From Acinetobacter calcoaceticus (GTDB taxonomy: Bacteria; Pseudomonadota; Gammaproteobacteria; Pseudomonadales; Moraxellaceae), in NCBI RefSeq assembly GCF_004345325.1, contig NZ_SLVJ01000001.1, positions 310,001 through 374,000 of the forward strand: a stretch of 64,000 nt of DNA, read 5' to 3'. A model generated the notes under the pieces. It saw nothing but the letters and a program-made list of their open reading frames with translations, did not search any database and was not told where the DNA came from. The position numbers and the translations under genes were made by a program. This document shows, piece after piece, positions 17,995 through 28,255 of the stretch; the first letter of the stretch is position 1; the number at the start of each line of letters is the position of its first letter.

Positions 17995-20148
17995 ATGATC
18001 CACGCTGGCAATGCCATTACCGTCCAAATGCTTGCGGACGGAATTGCAGAATTCCGCTTTGACTTACAAGGTGAGTCGGTCAACAAATTTAACCGTTCGA
18101 CATTAGAAGATTTTAAAGCTGCGATTGCTGCTGTAAAAGCCGATCAAAGTATTAAAGGTTTAGTTGTCACTAGCGGAAAATCTACATTTATCGTTGGTGC
18201 AGATATCACTGAATTTGGTGAAAACTTTGCTCAAGGTGAACAAGCGATCGTGGAATGGGCAATGCCTGTTCATGACATTTTTAACAGTTTTGAAGATTTA
18301 GAAATTCCTAAAGTTGCTGCGATCAATGGTATGGCATTGGGCGGTGGCTTTGAAATGTGTTTGGTCTGTGACTACCGTGTCATGTCTGAAGCCGCACAAG
18401 TGGGCCTACCAGAAATCAAACTCGGGATCTATCCAGGCTTTGGTGGTACGGTTCGTTTAAGCCGCCTGATCGGTATCGATAATGCCGTTGAATGGATGGC
18501 TATGGCCGCACCGAAACGCCCTGCAGCAGCACTGAAAGATGGTGCCGTGGATGCAGTGGTTACCGCGGACAAATTGCAAGATGCCGCAATCGACTTGGTC
18601 AAACAAGCCATTGCTGGCCGTCTAGACTGGAAAGCAAAACGTCAAGAAAAACTTGATCCAGTCAAGCTTAGCCCAATCGAACAAATGATGGCCTTTAACT
18701 CATCGAAAGGTGTGGTTCTGGCTAAAGCCAATCCTGCTCAATACCCTGCACCGAAACTCTTGCTCGATTCACTACAAGCATCTTCAAGCTTGCCACGTGA
18801 CGAAGCATTGAAAGTTGAAGCGCAAGGTTTTGCCAAAGCAGCCGTGACCCCACAAGCAGGCGCGTTGATTGGTCTATTCATCAACGACCAAATCGTGAAA
18901 AAAACCTCTAAGCATCATGAGAAAGGTGCGCATCCAGTGAACCAAGCTGCGGTACTCGGCGCTGGGATCATGGGTGGTGGTATTGCCTATCAAGCGGCCA
19001 GCAAAGGCACGCCAATGATCATGAAAGATATTGGTAATCCGCAATTGGCACTCGGTATGAATGAAGCGAACAAATTGCTCACCAAGCAAGTTGAACGCAA
19101 AAAAATGACTGCAGCGAAAATGGGTGAAACCCTTGCACGTATCCGTCCAACTTTGAGCTATGACGAGTTTAAAGAAGTGGATATCGTGATTGAAGCCGTC
19201 ACTGAAAATCCAAAAATCAAAGCAGCGGTACTTGCGGACACTGAATCTAAAGTCCGTGACAACACCATCATTGCATCGAATACCTCAACCATTTCAATCA
19301 CACGCTTAGCCGAATCGCTACAACGTCCTGAAAACTTTGTTGGTATGCACTTCTTTAACCCAGTGCACATGATGCCATTGGTTGAAATCATTCGTGGTGA
19401 GAAAACCTCAGCTGAAGCGATTGCAACCACTGTGGTCTTGGCTCAGAAAATGGGTAAGACTCCGATCGTGGTCAACGACTGCCCGGGCTTCTTGGTCAAC
19501 CGCGTATTGTTCCCTTACTTCGGTGCATTTGATCTATTGCTTAAAGATGGCGCTGACTTCCAACAAGTCGACAAAGTCATGGAACGCTTCGGCTGGCCGA
19601 TGGGCCCTGCATACTTGATCGATGTCGTGGGTATCGACACCGGTGTACATGGTGCAGAAGTCATGGCGGAAGGTTTCCCTGACCGCATGAAGCCAAGCTT
19701 CAAAGGCGCGATCGAATTGATGTATGAAAACAAACGCCTCGGTCAAAAGAACGACGTTGGTTTCTACAGATACGAACTTGATCGTAAAGGCAAGAAAGCC
19801 AAAACTGTTGATCCAACGGCTTATGAGTTGGTTGCTTCAATGGCAACAACTGAAAAGCATGAGTTTGATGCACAAGAAATCATTGACCGTATGATGTTGA
19901 CCCTATGTAACGAAACTGTACGTTGCTTAGAAGACAAGATCGTGGCAACGGCTTCTGAAGCAGATATGGCGATGATCATGGGTATTGGCTTCCCGCCATT
20001 CCGCGGTGGTCCTTGTCGTTATATCGACCAAACCGGTGTTGCTGAATACGTTGCGCTTTGCGACAAATATGCACACTTAGGCAAGGCTTATGAAGCGCCA
20101 CAAATGTTGCGTGACATGGCTGCTAACAACAAAAAATTCTACGCTTAA
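17995..20148 (+). CDS. fadB: Fatty acid oxidation complex alpha subunit
   Basis: The 717-aa multifunctional subunit carries enoyl-CoA hydratase/isomerase at residues 1-190 ([38 protein letters not shown], with the two catalytic glutamates) and 3-hydroxyacyl-CoA dehydrogenase from about residue 310 (dinucleotide loop [18 protein letters not shown], then [19 protein letters not shown] with the catalytic histidine). It forms a tetramer with FadA for beta-oxidation in the cytosol. A strong AAGGAGAT site precedes ATG 17995. fadA follows 12 bases later in the same operon. Confidence 0.96.
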   Translation: MIHAGNAITVQMLADGIAEFRFDLQGESVNKFNRSTLEDFKAAIAAVKADQSIKGLVVTSGKSTFIVGADITEFGENFAQGEQAIVEWAMPVHDIFNSFEDLEIPKVAAINGMALGGGFEMCLVCDYRVMSEAAQVGLPEIKLGIYPGFGGTVRLSRLIGIDNAVEWMAMAAPKRPAAALKDGAVDAVVTADKLQDAAIDLVKQAIAGRLDWKAKRQEKLDPVKLSPIEQMMAFNSSKGVVLAKANPAQYPAPKLLLDSLQASSSLPRDEALKVEAQGFAKAAVTPQAGALIGLFINDQIVKKTSKHHEKGAHPVNQAAVLGAGIMGGGIAYQAASKGTPMIMKDIGNPQLALGMNEANKLLTKQVERKKMTAAKMGETLARIRPTLSYDEFKEVDIVIEAVTENPKIKAAVLADTESKVRDNTIIASNTSTISITRLAESLQRPENFVGMHFFNPVHMMPLVEIIRGEKTSAEAIATTVVLAQKMGKTPIVVNDCPGFLVNRVLFPYFGAFDLLLKDGADFQQVDKVMERFGWPMGPAYLIDVVGIDTGVHGAEVMAEGFPDRMKPSFKGAIELMYENKRLGQKNDVGFYRYELDRKGKKAKTVDPTAYELVASMATTEKHEFDAQEIIDRMMLTLCNETVRCLEDKIVATASEADMAMIMGIGFPPFRGGPCRYIDQTGVAEYVALCDKYAHLGKAYEAPQMLRDMAANNKKFYA

Positions 20149-20160
20149 GGAGCAACGTGA

Positions 20161-21333
<1,173 letters not shown>

Positions 21334-21353
21334 GCTTTAGTTTAAATATGACT

Positions 21354-21385
21354 AAAACAAAATCCCCGTAAGGGGATTTTGTTTT
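21354..21385. terminator. Strong bidirectional terminator after fadA
   Basis: AAAACAAAATCCCC and GGGGATTTTGTTTT form a perfect 14-bp stem with loop GTAA. It separates the fadBA operon (+) from the converging HIRAN gene (-), whose stop codon begins at its right edge. Confidence 0.9.
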
Positions 21386-22107
21386 TAGATACTATCAAAC
21401 TCTCGATCATCAAAAGGAACAAAACCATCAGGCCATGCTGCCTTTAATTCACACAACACTCTAAATTGAGCAGGCGCATCCAAATTTACTTTTACAACAG
21501 AAAATTCAATTTCATTACTTTGATCATAAGCCACTAGATTCTTTAAATCCTTGCATAAGTAATGAGGTAAATAACCCACTTTAATACTGGCTTCTTTCAA
21601 TAAAATGGTTGCATTGTTATCCGCTTCATTACCGGCATCAAATTGATAATTTAATTTATCACCAGATTTTAAATGGGTTAAATGATCGCGCTCATCACGG
21701 CTTAGATAATTTATGCTGCTAACAAAGAACTGGATTTTATATAGACCATCTTGTTGTTTGGGAATATTCACAATTCTAAAATGATCGGTTTTTCTCTCAC
21801 CACCCGAAATACTCAATAACTCCAAATAATCTTTTGAATCAGTCGATAAACCTGACCATTTAAACATGCTGTCATGTTCTGGACGACTTTCTGGAATTAA
21901 ACGATTTTTGAAAAATGTAAACAGCCGATCAGATTGATATACTTTGGTTTTATCTTCCATACTCGGAAAAAAGGTGAAATATTCATGCATAGAACCCTGA
22001 GTATAGTTGAAAATATAATTATCCTCAGACCGCTGGGTTAATTTAGCAACTGGATGCCACATTCTGGTATTTGCTAAATCTTGCCACATTACAAAAACAC
22101 TTTTCAT
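21385..22107 (-). CDS. HIRAN-domain protein, partner of a HipA-like kinase
   Basis: A 240-aa protein. The N-terminal half (about residues 1-95: MKSVFVMWQDLANTRMWHP, then FPSMEDKTKVYQSDRLFTFF and NRLIPESRPEH) resembles the HipA-like N-terminal regions found next to HipA-type kinases. The C-terminal half (about 120-230) fits a HIRAN domain: FFVSSINYLS, LKSGDKLNYQFD, DNNATILL, then IKVGYLPHYLCKDLK and FRVLCELKAAWPDGF. HIRAN domains are best known as DNA-end binding modules (for example in HLTF). The gene follows the kinase gene after 76 bases that hold a hairpin. The domain call is from memory of the family; function is inference. Confidence 0.6.
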   Translation of the reverse strand: MKSVFVMWQDLANTRMWHPVAKLTQRSEDNYIFNYTQGSMHEYFTFFPSMEDKTKVYQSDRLFTFFKNRLIPESRPEHDSMFKWSGLSTDSKDYLELLSISGGERKTDHFRIVNIPKQQDGLYKIQFFVSSINYLSRDERDHLTHLKSGDKLNYQFDAGNEADNNATILLKEASIKVGYLPHYLCKDLKNLVAYDQSNEIEFSVVKVNLDAPAQFRVLCELKAAWPDGFVPFDDREFDSI

Positions 22108-22155
22108 GGTGACAACCTCTCAATCACAAACATTATAAAAACTCTTCATATAGAC

Positions 22156-22190
22156 TCAATAAATTCTCTCTGTTGCAGAGAATTTATTGA
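22156..22190 (-). promoter_or_regulatory. Hairpin overlapping the kinase stop codon
   Basis: TCAATAAATTCTCT and AGAGAATTTATTGA form a perfect 14-bp stem with a 7-base loop. It includes the last codons and stop of the kinase gene and lies ahead of the HIRAN gene. No T tract follows directly on the minus strand, so it may be a processing or stability element rather than a full terminator. Confidence 0.65.
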
Positions 22191-23065
22191 TATGTAAAAG
22201 CTTTAGCAACAAGACTCATCCGCTCGCAAGGAACTCTATCAATAATCAATTTAATCGTATCAACATCTATATGTCGTAATTGATCTAACCAAGCCCTAGC
22301 TGCACCTTTCTCAATTAGACCATATTGTCTAAATGCTTCAAGTAGTTTTAGCCGTTTCTGGCTCTTGGGATCTAGAAATTGAGATTTAGCTTTTTTGGCA
22401 TAGGTTGAAATTTGTTGGCCCCGATCCTTGGATGATAAACGCATTGCTCTAATTTCATCACTTTCATTTCTAGCCAATCCAGCACCATGATCATAACTTG
22501 GCGCTAAATGATTCGTTCCTTTTAAGGTCACAATCATGCCCCAGTTTTCATTGTGCCGATCTTGATTAGAAATTAAGGCATCGAACATAAGATAACCAAC
22601 AAAAAAATCACTTGCCGTTTTAATGTTTGAGAAACTACCAAAACCGATAGGTTTTCCTAGGATCATCTCACACATCACCTTATGCACATGCTCTATATAT
22701 TGAATATTGGGATTCATTTCGCTTGGATCAACCAGATACTCTTGTAGCAACTCATTACCTGCAGTTAAATACTCACCGCGTTGGCTAATAAAGTTCTCAG
22801 TGATTACACCACGAATGCCCTTATGTAGAGCAAGTTCATAATAGGGATGTGGTACACCTAAAAGCTCAGCCAGTTCACACGATATTTTTTCGGCCCAATC
22901 ATCTCCAAGCCGATCCCCTGTTCGAGACTTAACACTTTTAAAAAGAAACTCTTTATTTTGATCATTAATATACCAAAACTTAGCTTTAGTACCCTGCTGC
23001 TCTGGTAAATCAGACTCATAATGCGAAATATCATAAATCGAATATAGTTTCTGGTCTTCGCTCAT
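22184..23065 (-). CDS. HipA-like serine/threonine kinase
   Basis: A 293-aa kinase of the HipA class. Visible parts are an ATP-site strand pair (AKFWYINDQNKEFLFKSVKS, with the likely lysine), the helix WAEKISCELAELLGVPHPYYEL, the catalytic loop SNQDRHNENWGMI (Asp, Arg-His, Asn) and the metal-binding-like motif PSYDHGAGL that follows it. HipA kinases phosphorylate proteins such as GltX in toxin-antitoxin systems; related stand-alone kinases have unknown targets. No HipB-type helix-turn-helix gene is adjacent. ATG 23065 is chosen over an in-frame GTG six bases upstream; AGAG precedes it. Confidence 0.75.
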   Translation of the reverse strand: MSEDQKLYSIYDISHYESDLPEQQGTKAKFWYINDQNKEFLFKSVKSRTGDRLGDDWAEKISCELAELLGVPHPYYELALHKGIRGVITENFISQRGEYLTAGNELLQEYLVDPSEMNPNIQYIEHVHKVMCEMILGKPIGFGSFSNIKTASDFFVGYLMFDALISNQDRHNENWGMIVTLKGTNHLAPSYDHGAGLARNESDEIRAMRLSSKDRGQQISTYAKKAKSQFLDPKSQKRLKLLEAFRQYGLIEKGAARAWLDQLRHIDVDTIKLIIDRVPCERMSLVAKAFTYQ

Positions 23066-23285
23066 AAGCACTCTAGAATAATTGTATTCATCAAAATAAG
23101 AAATAAGCCTACGTCATAGCCTGTCGTAACAGATTGCACAATACTTGAGTCCATCCTAAGTATTTCATTTTTATAAATCGGCCACATTCAACTGTTCTAT
23201 TTAAATATTTCAATCTATCAAAAATTTGCATTTAACAACGCACACTAAACTTACATGAAGTCACCCTGTACTTTTGATGACAGGC

Positions 23286-23324
23286 TCACGCAACTAAATA
23301 CTTAAACCCAACTTGGAGACGGAT
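23286..23324 (-). pseudogene. Echo of the 3' end of the neighbouring secreted-protein gene
   Basis: On the minus strand this stretch reads SKLGLSI and a TAG stop. The intact gene starting at 23879 ends SKLGLSK and TAG. At base level about 20 of 26 positions agree. It looks like the leftover 3' end of a duplicated copy. Confidence 0.45.
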
Positions 23325-23352
23325 GGAGAGCATACATTGATTGATGCTCTCC
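23325..23352 (-). terminator. Hairpin downstream of small secreted protein gene
   Basis: GGAGAGCAT and ATGCTCTCC form a perfect 9-bp stem just after the stop codon of the gene ending at 23361. It lacks a strong T tract. Confidence 0.45.
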
Positions 23353-23360
23353 TATCATCA

Positions 23361-23879
23361 CTATTTACTCAATCCCAACTTAGAAAAGATATCTGGTGTT
23401 AAAAATGTCGTGACCAGTTTATTCAGATCAATATAGCGGATCACCCCTTTTAACTGCTGTTTCACTTCAGGATTACTCAAAATTTCTTCCCCAGTGGCAC
23501 GGCCCAATTGCTGGAAGCTATCCCCAACTGCCTGCAAGCCTTCTGCTTGAATCACGGCTTTGGTCTGTGCAGCGCACTGCTCTACGATGACCCGTTGTAC
23601 CACTTGGGCAAACTTCTGATCGAGCTGATTGCGTTGTGCTTCATTGACATTACTAAAGCTTTTTAAATCAGGATGCGTAGACAAAGCCACAAAAGTCCAT
23701 TGCAACACTGTGGTTTTATCGGTTGCAGTGGTGGCTTTGACCAAACAATCACTGAGCTGATCAACAGTCGGCCCAGCAAGCGCTATTTGCGATGTCCCGA
23801 ACAATGCGCTCGCCATCAAGACAGATTGAGCAATACCTAAAAATCGTTGACCCACTACAGCAAAAATTGGTTGTGACAT
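23361..23879 (-). CDS. Predicted periplasmic protein, unknown function
   Basis: A 172-aa protein with a likely signal peptide (hydrophobic about residues 15-35, cleavage after IALA before GPTVD). The mature part is helical, with two cysteines (in LSDCLVKA and VEQCAAQTKAV) that could pair. I do not recognise a family. It is divergent from another small secreted protein gene at 24096; both have two cysteines, a helical build and a similar C-terminus (KLGLSK against NLGLLK), so they may be distant relatives. Downstream lies a partial echo of its own 3' end. Confidence 0.65.
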   Translation of the reverse strand: MSQPIFAVVGQRFLGIAQSVLMASALFGTSQIALAGPTVDQLSDCLVKATTATDKTTVLQWTFVALSTHPDLKSFSNVNEAQRNQLDQKFAQVVQRVIVEQCAAQTKAVIQAEGLQAVGDSFQQLGRATGEEILSNPEVKQQLKGVIRYIDLNKLVTTFLTPDIFSKLGLSK

Positions 23880-24095
23880 AACGCAGACTCCAATAAATAA
23901 TGGTTTCTTTGTAGCAGAAATTCAACCATTTACCTATGTATGCTCTGTAATTGATATGCATAACCAAATTGATCATCAGTAGAATGAGAACCCGTGATAT
24001 CTGTACAGTATTCAATCAACTTAAATATAAACTGCTGGCTTTTTACTGCAATTTTTTATAACAATAGATCAAATATATTTAGAACTAAAACCACG

Positions 24096-24545
24096 ATGAA
24101 AAATAAATTATTACTTTCCGCATTCATCAGTCTGAGTGTTATGCAATCCGCATGGTCAGCACTGCCAGAAACTCATCAAATTGACCCGAGTGTCAAAGCT
24201 AAACTCAGCGATAAAATATTAACAGATGCGGAAATCATGCAAGGTGCAGATCAGACTCAAACGCTATACCAATACTGCATTCAAGAAACGGTGTCCAAAC
24301 TTAAAACCATGTATCCAGATATCGATGCCAAAACGGTCACCGATACGGTGAATGATGCCTGTGTATATTCTGAGGATCGTTTTAATGTCTATAGCATCTT
24401 ATTAGGCGCATCGAACATGAAAAAACCCATGTCAGAAAAACAAGCTGCTGTGTTTATAGAAAAGACTTATGCCAAAGAAGGCCGTGATCAAAGTAATGCT
24501 GCACAGCGAGCAGATATTTATAAAAATTTAGGTTTACTGAAGTAA
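24096..24545 (+). CDS. Predicted secreted protein, unknown function
   Basis: A 149-aa protein with a clear signal peptide (MKNKLLLSAFISLSVMQSAWSA). The mature part is helical and holds two cysteines (LYQYCIQET, VNDACVYSE). No family recognised. The ATG at 24096 is the first methionine that gives a proper signal sequence; a longer open frame upstream (from 23994) has no such feature. The C-terminus (YKNLGLLK) recalls that of the divergent gene at 23361-23879. Confidence 0.65.
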   Translation: MKNKLLLSAFISLSVMQSAWSALPETHQIDPSVKAKLSDKILTDAEIMQGADQTQTLYQYCIQETVSKLKTMYPDIDAKTVTDTVNDACVYSEDRFNVYSILLGASNMKKPMSEKQAAVFIEKTYAKEGRDQSNAAQRADIYKNLGLLK

Positions 24546-24572
24546 TCAATTCAAATCCAAAACATAACCGCT

Positions 24573-25460
24573 CTACAAAGGTGATAAATGCTTCTGCATA
24601 AAGTCGATAAACACTCTTAACTTGGGTGACAGATAGCGGCTCGATGGCCACAACACACTAAACGCCATACAGCCCTGATTATAGGATTCAAGGATATGCA
24701 CCAACCGCCCTGTGCGCAGGTGTTCACGTACCGATATATCAGGGATGCAGGCGATGCCTATGCCATGCTCTGCGAAGCAAATCTGCGGTTCCAAGGTATT
24801 CACCACCATACTGGCATTGAGGTTTAACTCAATCCGTTGACCATCCCGATACAACGGCCAAGTCATAACTTTTCCACTGCTTGGAATACGGTAAAACAAG
24901 ATTCGATGTTTTTCTAAATCCTCAGGTTGCTGAGGAGTGCCATGAGTGTGCAGATACTCAGGTGAGGCAACCACCACTTGACGGTACTGGCCGACCTTCT
25001 TCATCATCAAACTCGAGTCATTGTGTGTGCCGATACGGATCACCGCATCAAAGCCCTCCTCGACCACATCCACCATACGATCTGAGCAATCGATCTCCAA
25101 CTGTATATCGGGATAGTAACGCTCAAAGTTGGCCAATACCGTCATAAACGGCAAGCCCAGCGCGGGCACACTGATTTTCAATCGCCCCTGCGGCATGCGC
25201 TGCGACTGAGAAAGTTCCACCTCAGCCGCATTGATTTCACACAAGATACGTCGGCAGCGTTCGAGAAATAAATTGCCCTCCGCAGTGAGGGTCATACTGC
25301 GTGTGGAACGATGAAATAAGCGCACGCCTAAGCGCTGTTCCAATCTGGAAATCGACTTACTCACAGCAGATGAGGAGATGCCCAATTGCTGACTGGCCGC
25401 AGTAAAACTGCGCAACTCACCGACTCGAACAAAGATGTCTAATCCAGCCAGACTTTCCAT
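24573..25460 (-). CDS. LysR-family transcriptional regulator
   Basis: A 295-aa LysR protein: winged helix-turn-helix at residues 1-60 (RSFTAASQQLGISSSAVSKS, SRLEQRLGVRLFHRSTRSM) and a periplasmic-binding-like effector domain at about 90-290. It fits the subgroup near CrgA/DmlR that often controls a divergent transporter. It is divergent from an MFS exporter gene with 136 bases between them, so it likely regulates that gene. ATG 25460 (MESLAGLDIFVRV) is the standard start for this subgroup. Confidence 0.9.
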   Translation of the reverse strand: MESLAGLDIFVRVGELRSFTAASQQLGISSSAVSKSISRLEQRLGVRLFHRSTRSMTLTAEGNLFLERCRRILCEINAAEVELSQSQRMPQGRLKISVPALGLPFMTVLANFERYYPDIQLEIDCSDRMVDVVEEGFDAVIRIGTHNDSSLMMKKVGQYRQVVVASPEYLHTHGTPQQPEDLEKHRILFYRIPSSGKVMTWPLYRDGQRIELNLNASMVVNTLEPQICFAEHGIGIACIPDISVREHLRTGRLVHILESYNQGCMAFSVLWPSSRYLSPKLRVFIDFMQKHLSPL

Positions 25461-25596
25461 AATGATCACTCAAATGCAGAACTGTTAAAGATTGATTAAT
25501 GACATTTATGTCATATATGTTTTGAATAACAGCTTATTGTTCATCAATCTGTAAAAAACAACAATAGCCACCTCCATTTAATCACGAAGCATATTC

Positions 25597-26799
25597 ATGT
25601 CCGTTGCACCTCCTACGATCGACGCTCAAACCGATGCACCCTTTCGTATGCCCGTTTCCGCCTTATTGGCCTTGGCGTTGGCTGGGTTTTTAACCCTCTC
25701 CACAGAAACCATTCCTGCAGGAATGCTCAGCCATATCAGTGTCGGAATGGATATTTCAGCCTCAATGGCTGGCCAGTTTATTAGCATTTATGCACTGGGT
25801 TCAGTGCTAACCGTCATTCCACTGATTACTCTGACACGTCGTTGGCCTCGACGCCATTTACTGCTCAGCGCCCTGATCGGTTTGTTGCTGTTTAATAGCA
25901 TGACCGCCTTGACCAGTAACCTAGAGTTGGCCTTGGTTTCACGGTTTTGCGCAGGCATGGCAGGCGGTGTGATGTGGGGCATGTTGGCAGGTTATGCACG
26001 GCGTATGGTTCCCGAACATTTAAAAGGCCGTGCGCTGGCCATCGCAGGTGTGGGTGCGCCATTGGCACTGTCCATTGGTGTACCGCTAGGAGCATGGCTC
26101 AGTGAAATGATCGGTTGGCGATTTACCTTTATGAGTCTATCGGCACTGACCTTGATCGCCATTATTTGGACTTTAGTTGCATTACCCAACTATGCAGGTG
26201 AATCCACGCAGCAGAAAAAAGCCAGCATCGCTCAAGTATTGGCCAATCCGAGTCTACGCATGGTGTTACTGATCTTGGTGCTGTGGGTGATGGCACACAA
26301 TATTTTATATACCTATATCGTGCCGTATCTAAGCCCAATCGGTTTGGCAGGTCGTGCCGATGTGATATTGATGATCTTTGGTATCGCTTCAATGGGCGGG
26401 GTATGGTTGAGTGGGGTGTTTATCGATCGGATGTTGGGTCGTATGGTACTGATCAATCTCGGTTTATTTGCCTTGGCGATTTTGGCCTTTGCTTACCTAC
26501 CCAGTCACCCAATCATGATTGTGTTGGCCGTTGCCGCATGGGGCTTTAGTGTCGGTTCTTCGCCTGTATTATTACAAACAGCATGTGCCGATAGCGCAGG
26601 CCCTCATGCCGATGTTGCCCAATCGATTTTGGTCACGGTGTGGAATTCCGCCTTGGCCGCAGGTGGCATGCTCGGCGGTGTATTGTTACAACAGTTTGGT
26701 GTAATGAGCTTTCCATGGGCGATGTTAAGCTTAGTGATCTTGGCGCTGATTGTGGTGCAACTTTCGCGACATTTCCTGTTTGTGCCAGCAACACACTAA
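25597..26799 (+). CDS. MFS transporter, sugar-efflux/DHA1 type
   Basis: A 400-aa permease with 12 predicted membrane helices. The start matches the AraJ/YdhP-like DHA1 group: LALALAGFLTLSTETIPAGM with the TE motif in helix 1, and motif A-like RRWPRRHLLL between helices 2 and 3; RFCAGMAGGVMWGMLAGYARR fits helix 4. Such proteins export sugars or drugs; the substrate is not predictable. It is divergent from the LysR gene and probably under its control. Confidence 0.88.
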   Translation: MSVAPPTIDAQTDAPFRMPVSALLALALAGFLTLSTETIPAGMLSHISVGMDISASMAGQFISIYALGSVLTVIPLITLTRRWPRRHLLLSALIGLLLFNSMTALTSNLELALVSRFCAGMAGGVMWGMLAGYARRMVPEHLKGRALAIAGVGAPLALSIGVPLGAWLSEMIGWRFTFMSLSALTLIAIIWTLVALPNYAGESTQQKKASIAQVLANPSLRMVLLILVLWVMAHNILYTYIVPYLSPIGLAGRADVILMIFGIASMGGVWLSGVFIDRMLGRMVLINLGLFALAILAFAYLPSHPIMIVLAVAAWGFSVGSSPVLLQTACADSAGPHADVAQSILVTVWNSALAAGGMLGGVLLQQFGVMSFPWAMLSLVILALIVVQLSRHFLFVPATH

Positions 26800-26869
26800 G
26801 GCTTAGACCTCCCCGCCACTGCGGGGAATGTCAGTTAACCCGATATGATCACTGCCTGTTTTCCATTAA

Positions 26870-26953
26870 TTAGTCCAATACTTAGTCTAATAACGGGTCC
26901 AATACTTCGTCTAATACTTAGTTCAGTACTTAGTCTAATAATGGGTCTAATAA
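26870..26953. repeat. 12-bp tandem array over the stop codon of an unknown gene
   Basis: Seven 12-base units start at 26870, 26882, 26894, 26906, 26918, 26930 and 26942. Examples (plus strand) are TTAGTCTAATAA, twice exact, and TTAGTCCAATAC. In the coding frame of the minus-strand gene each unit reads as a four-codon block of the type (L/V)LD followed by P, E or stop. The present stop codon lies in the sixth unit. Confidence 0.9.
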
Positions 26954-28231
26954 CTGGCTGTAAATGGCCCAAGCCTCAGGCTCAAAATGGTGCTGCATCT
27001 GAGCCGATTCATATTTCCGACCGAATAGACTGTACAGCACATAGCCCCAACGATAATCATCCTGTAGATGTTGTTTTTCAACGAACAATAAATTTAAGGC
27101 CGCTGTGGTTTTAAAATATTGAATAAACTCAGGATGTGGCGGGTGCTCCTGCATAGACAAGATCAATTGCATAACTAAAGGCGCACTGTCTGCTGTCACG
27201 CCATAGCGCTGTAAAAATGCCAAACTGAAATGTTGATGTATAGATTGATGTCCATCATCAACATTCTTTAGGTATGAACGCAGTACAGGGAAATATGCTT
27301 GATCAACTAAGCACAGTGCAAATACGGCAAAAGTACTCGGCATTGCGCAATCTTCACCCTCTAAGTTGCTATACCAATGATGTTGATGTTGGCTAAGCGC
27401 AATGTATTCCAAGATCAGTGGATGCAATTCTGGATATTGCACCGCCCCTGCAAATAAATGCTGCTGACCGCAATCGGGTAAATTTTCGATCGCTAAGACT
27501 TTGGGATGAGCGATCTGAAAGTTGATACTGAAACTTTTTGGAAAGTCCGTTTTTAAGAGTCGATTTATAAAGCTTAGCGACTTTTGATACGTCGTCAAAC
27601 TGTGATGATTTGCTGTGATTGCTATAGTTGCCAAAGCATCATTGGCCTGAGCCTGAATATCATGATCTTGTATATGGGTAATAGCAGGGTCGATCTGGCC
27701 CGAGCCGGATTGCTTAATCTCTGCCCAGCGCTTAGAGCCAAGTTTTTCTGCAATATTAAAATACTCATTTGCCGTCACTGAAGCATAACTGGCGCCATAT
27801 TTCATATGACAGATTGCCACATAGCACATAAATGATAAAAATGGCTGATCTTGCTCAGTTATCACCAGATCAGGTTTGAGTGGTTTGTTTTGGGGATAGC
27901 CCCATTGATTATCTGTGTCTTCGGCAACAATATATTTCTGATTGAGTACCTGTTCAATCCATTCTCCAAGTAAATAACCATCCTCATAATGATCTTGATC
28001 GAAGACTCGTAGTTGTTCAAAAAACTCAATATAAAGCTCAAGTGCAAAAGTTTGGGTTTTCAGAAAGTAATCAATTACGCTTGAACGCAAAAACTGTTCA
28101 CCTGTAGCGAGCCGTAAAGGATGCGGATCATGGCGACTTATCTGACATTCTCCAGCTAAAATTGCAGTCACAAAGCAATCTAATAACGCTTCATTATGCT
28201 CAACCTCAATCAAATATTTTAACTTTGCCAT
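26930..28231 (-). CDS. Unknown protein, about 433 aa
   Basis: A 433-aa soluble-looking protein with no signal peptide or membrane helix. It is rich in aromatic residues and histidine, with segments such as YLLGEWIEQVLNQKY and the C-terminal RWGYVLYSLFGRKYESAQMQ. I do not recognise the family with confidence. ATG 28231 (MAKLKYLIEV) is chosen; the longer frame starts with TTG. The C-terminus LLDPLLD is made of 12-bp repeat units that continue past the stop. It follows a lipoprotein gene by 24 bases on the same strand, probably one operon. Confidence 0.65.
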   Translation of the reverse strand: MAKLKYLIEVEHNEALLDCFVTAILAGECQISRHDPHPLRLATGEQFLRSSVIDYFLKTQTFALELYIEFFEQLRVFDQDHYEDGYLLGEWIEQVLNQKYIVAEDTDNQWGYPQNKPLKPDLVITEQDQPFLSFMCYVAICHMKYGASYASVTANEYFNIAEKLGSKRWAEIKQSGSGQIDPAITHIQDHDIQAQANDALATIAITANHHSLTTYQKSLSFINRLLKTDFPKSFSINFQIAHPKVLAIENLPDCGQQHLFAGAVQYPELHPLILEYIALSQHQHHWYSNLEGEDCAMPSTFAVFALCLVDQAYFPVLRSYLKNVDDGHQSIHQHFSLAFLQRYGVTADSAPLVMQLILSMQEHPPHPEFIQYFKTTAALNLLFVEKQHLQDDYRWGYVLYSLFGRKYESAQMQHHFEPEAWAIYSQLLDPLLD

Positions 28232-28255
28232 ACTGCATATTCTCAAACGCTATAA

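Noticed and set aside
17844-18062. 72-codon frame entering fadB in another frame
   Set aside because: It overlaps a strongly supported gene and has no ribosome-binding site of its own.
22184-23065. Classical HipBA toxin-antitoxin operon
   Set aside because: No HipB-like helix-turn-helix gene on either side; the second gene is a HIRAN-type protein downstream.
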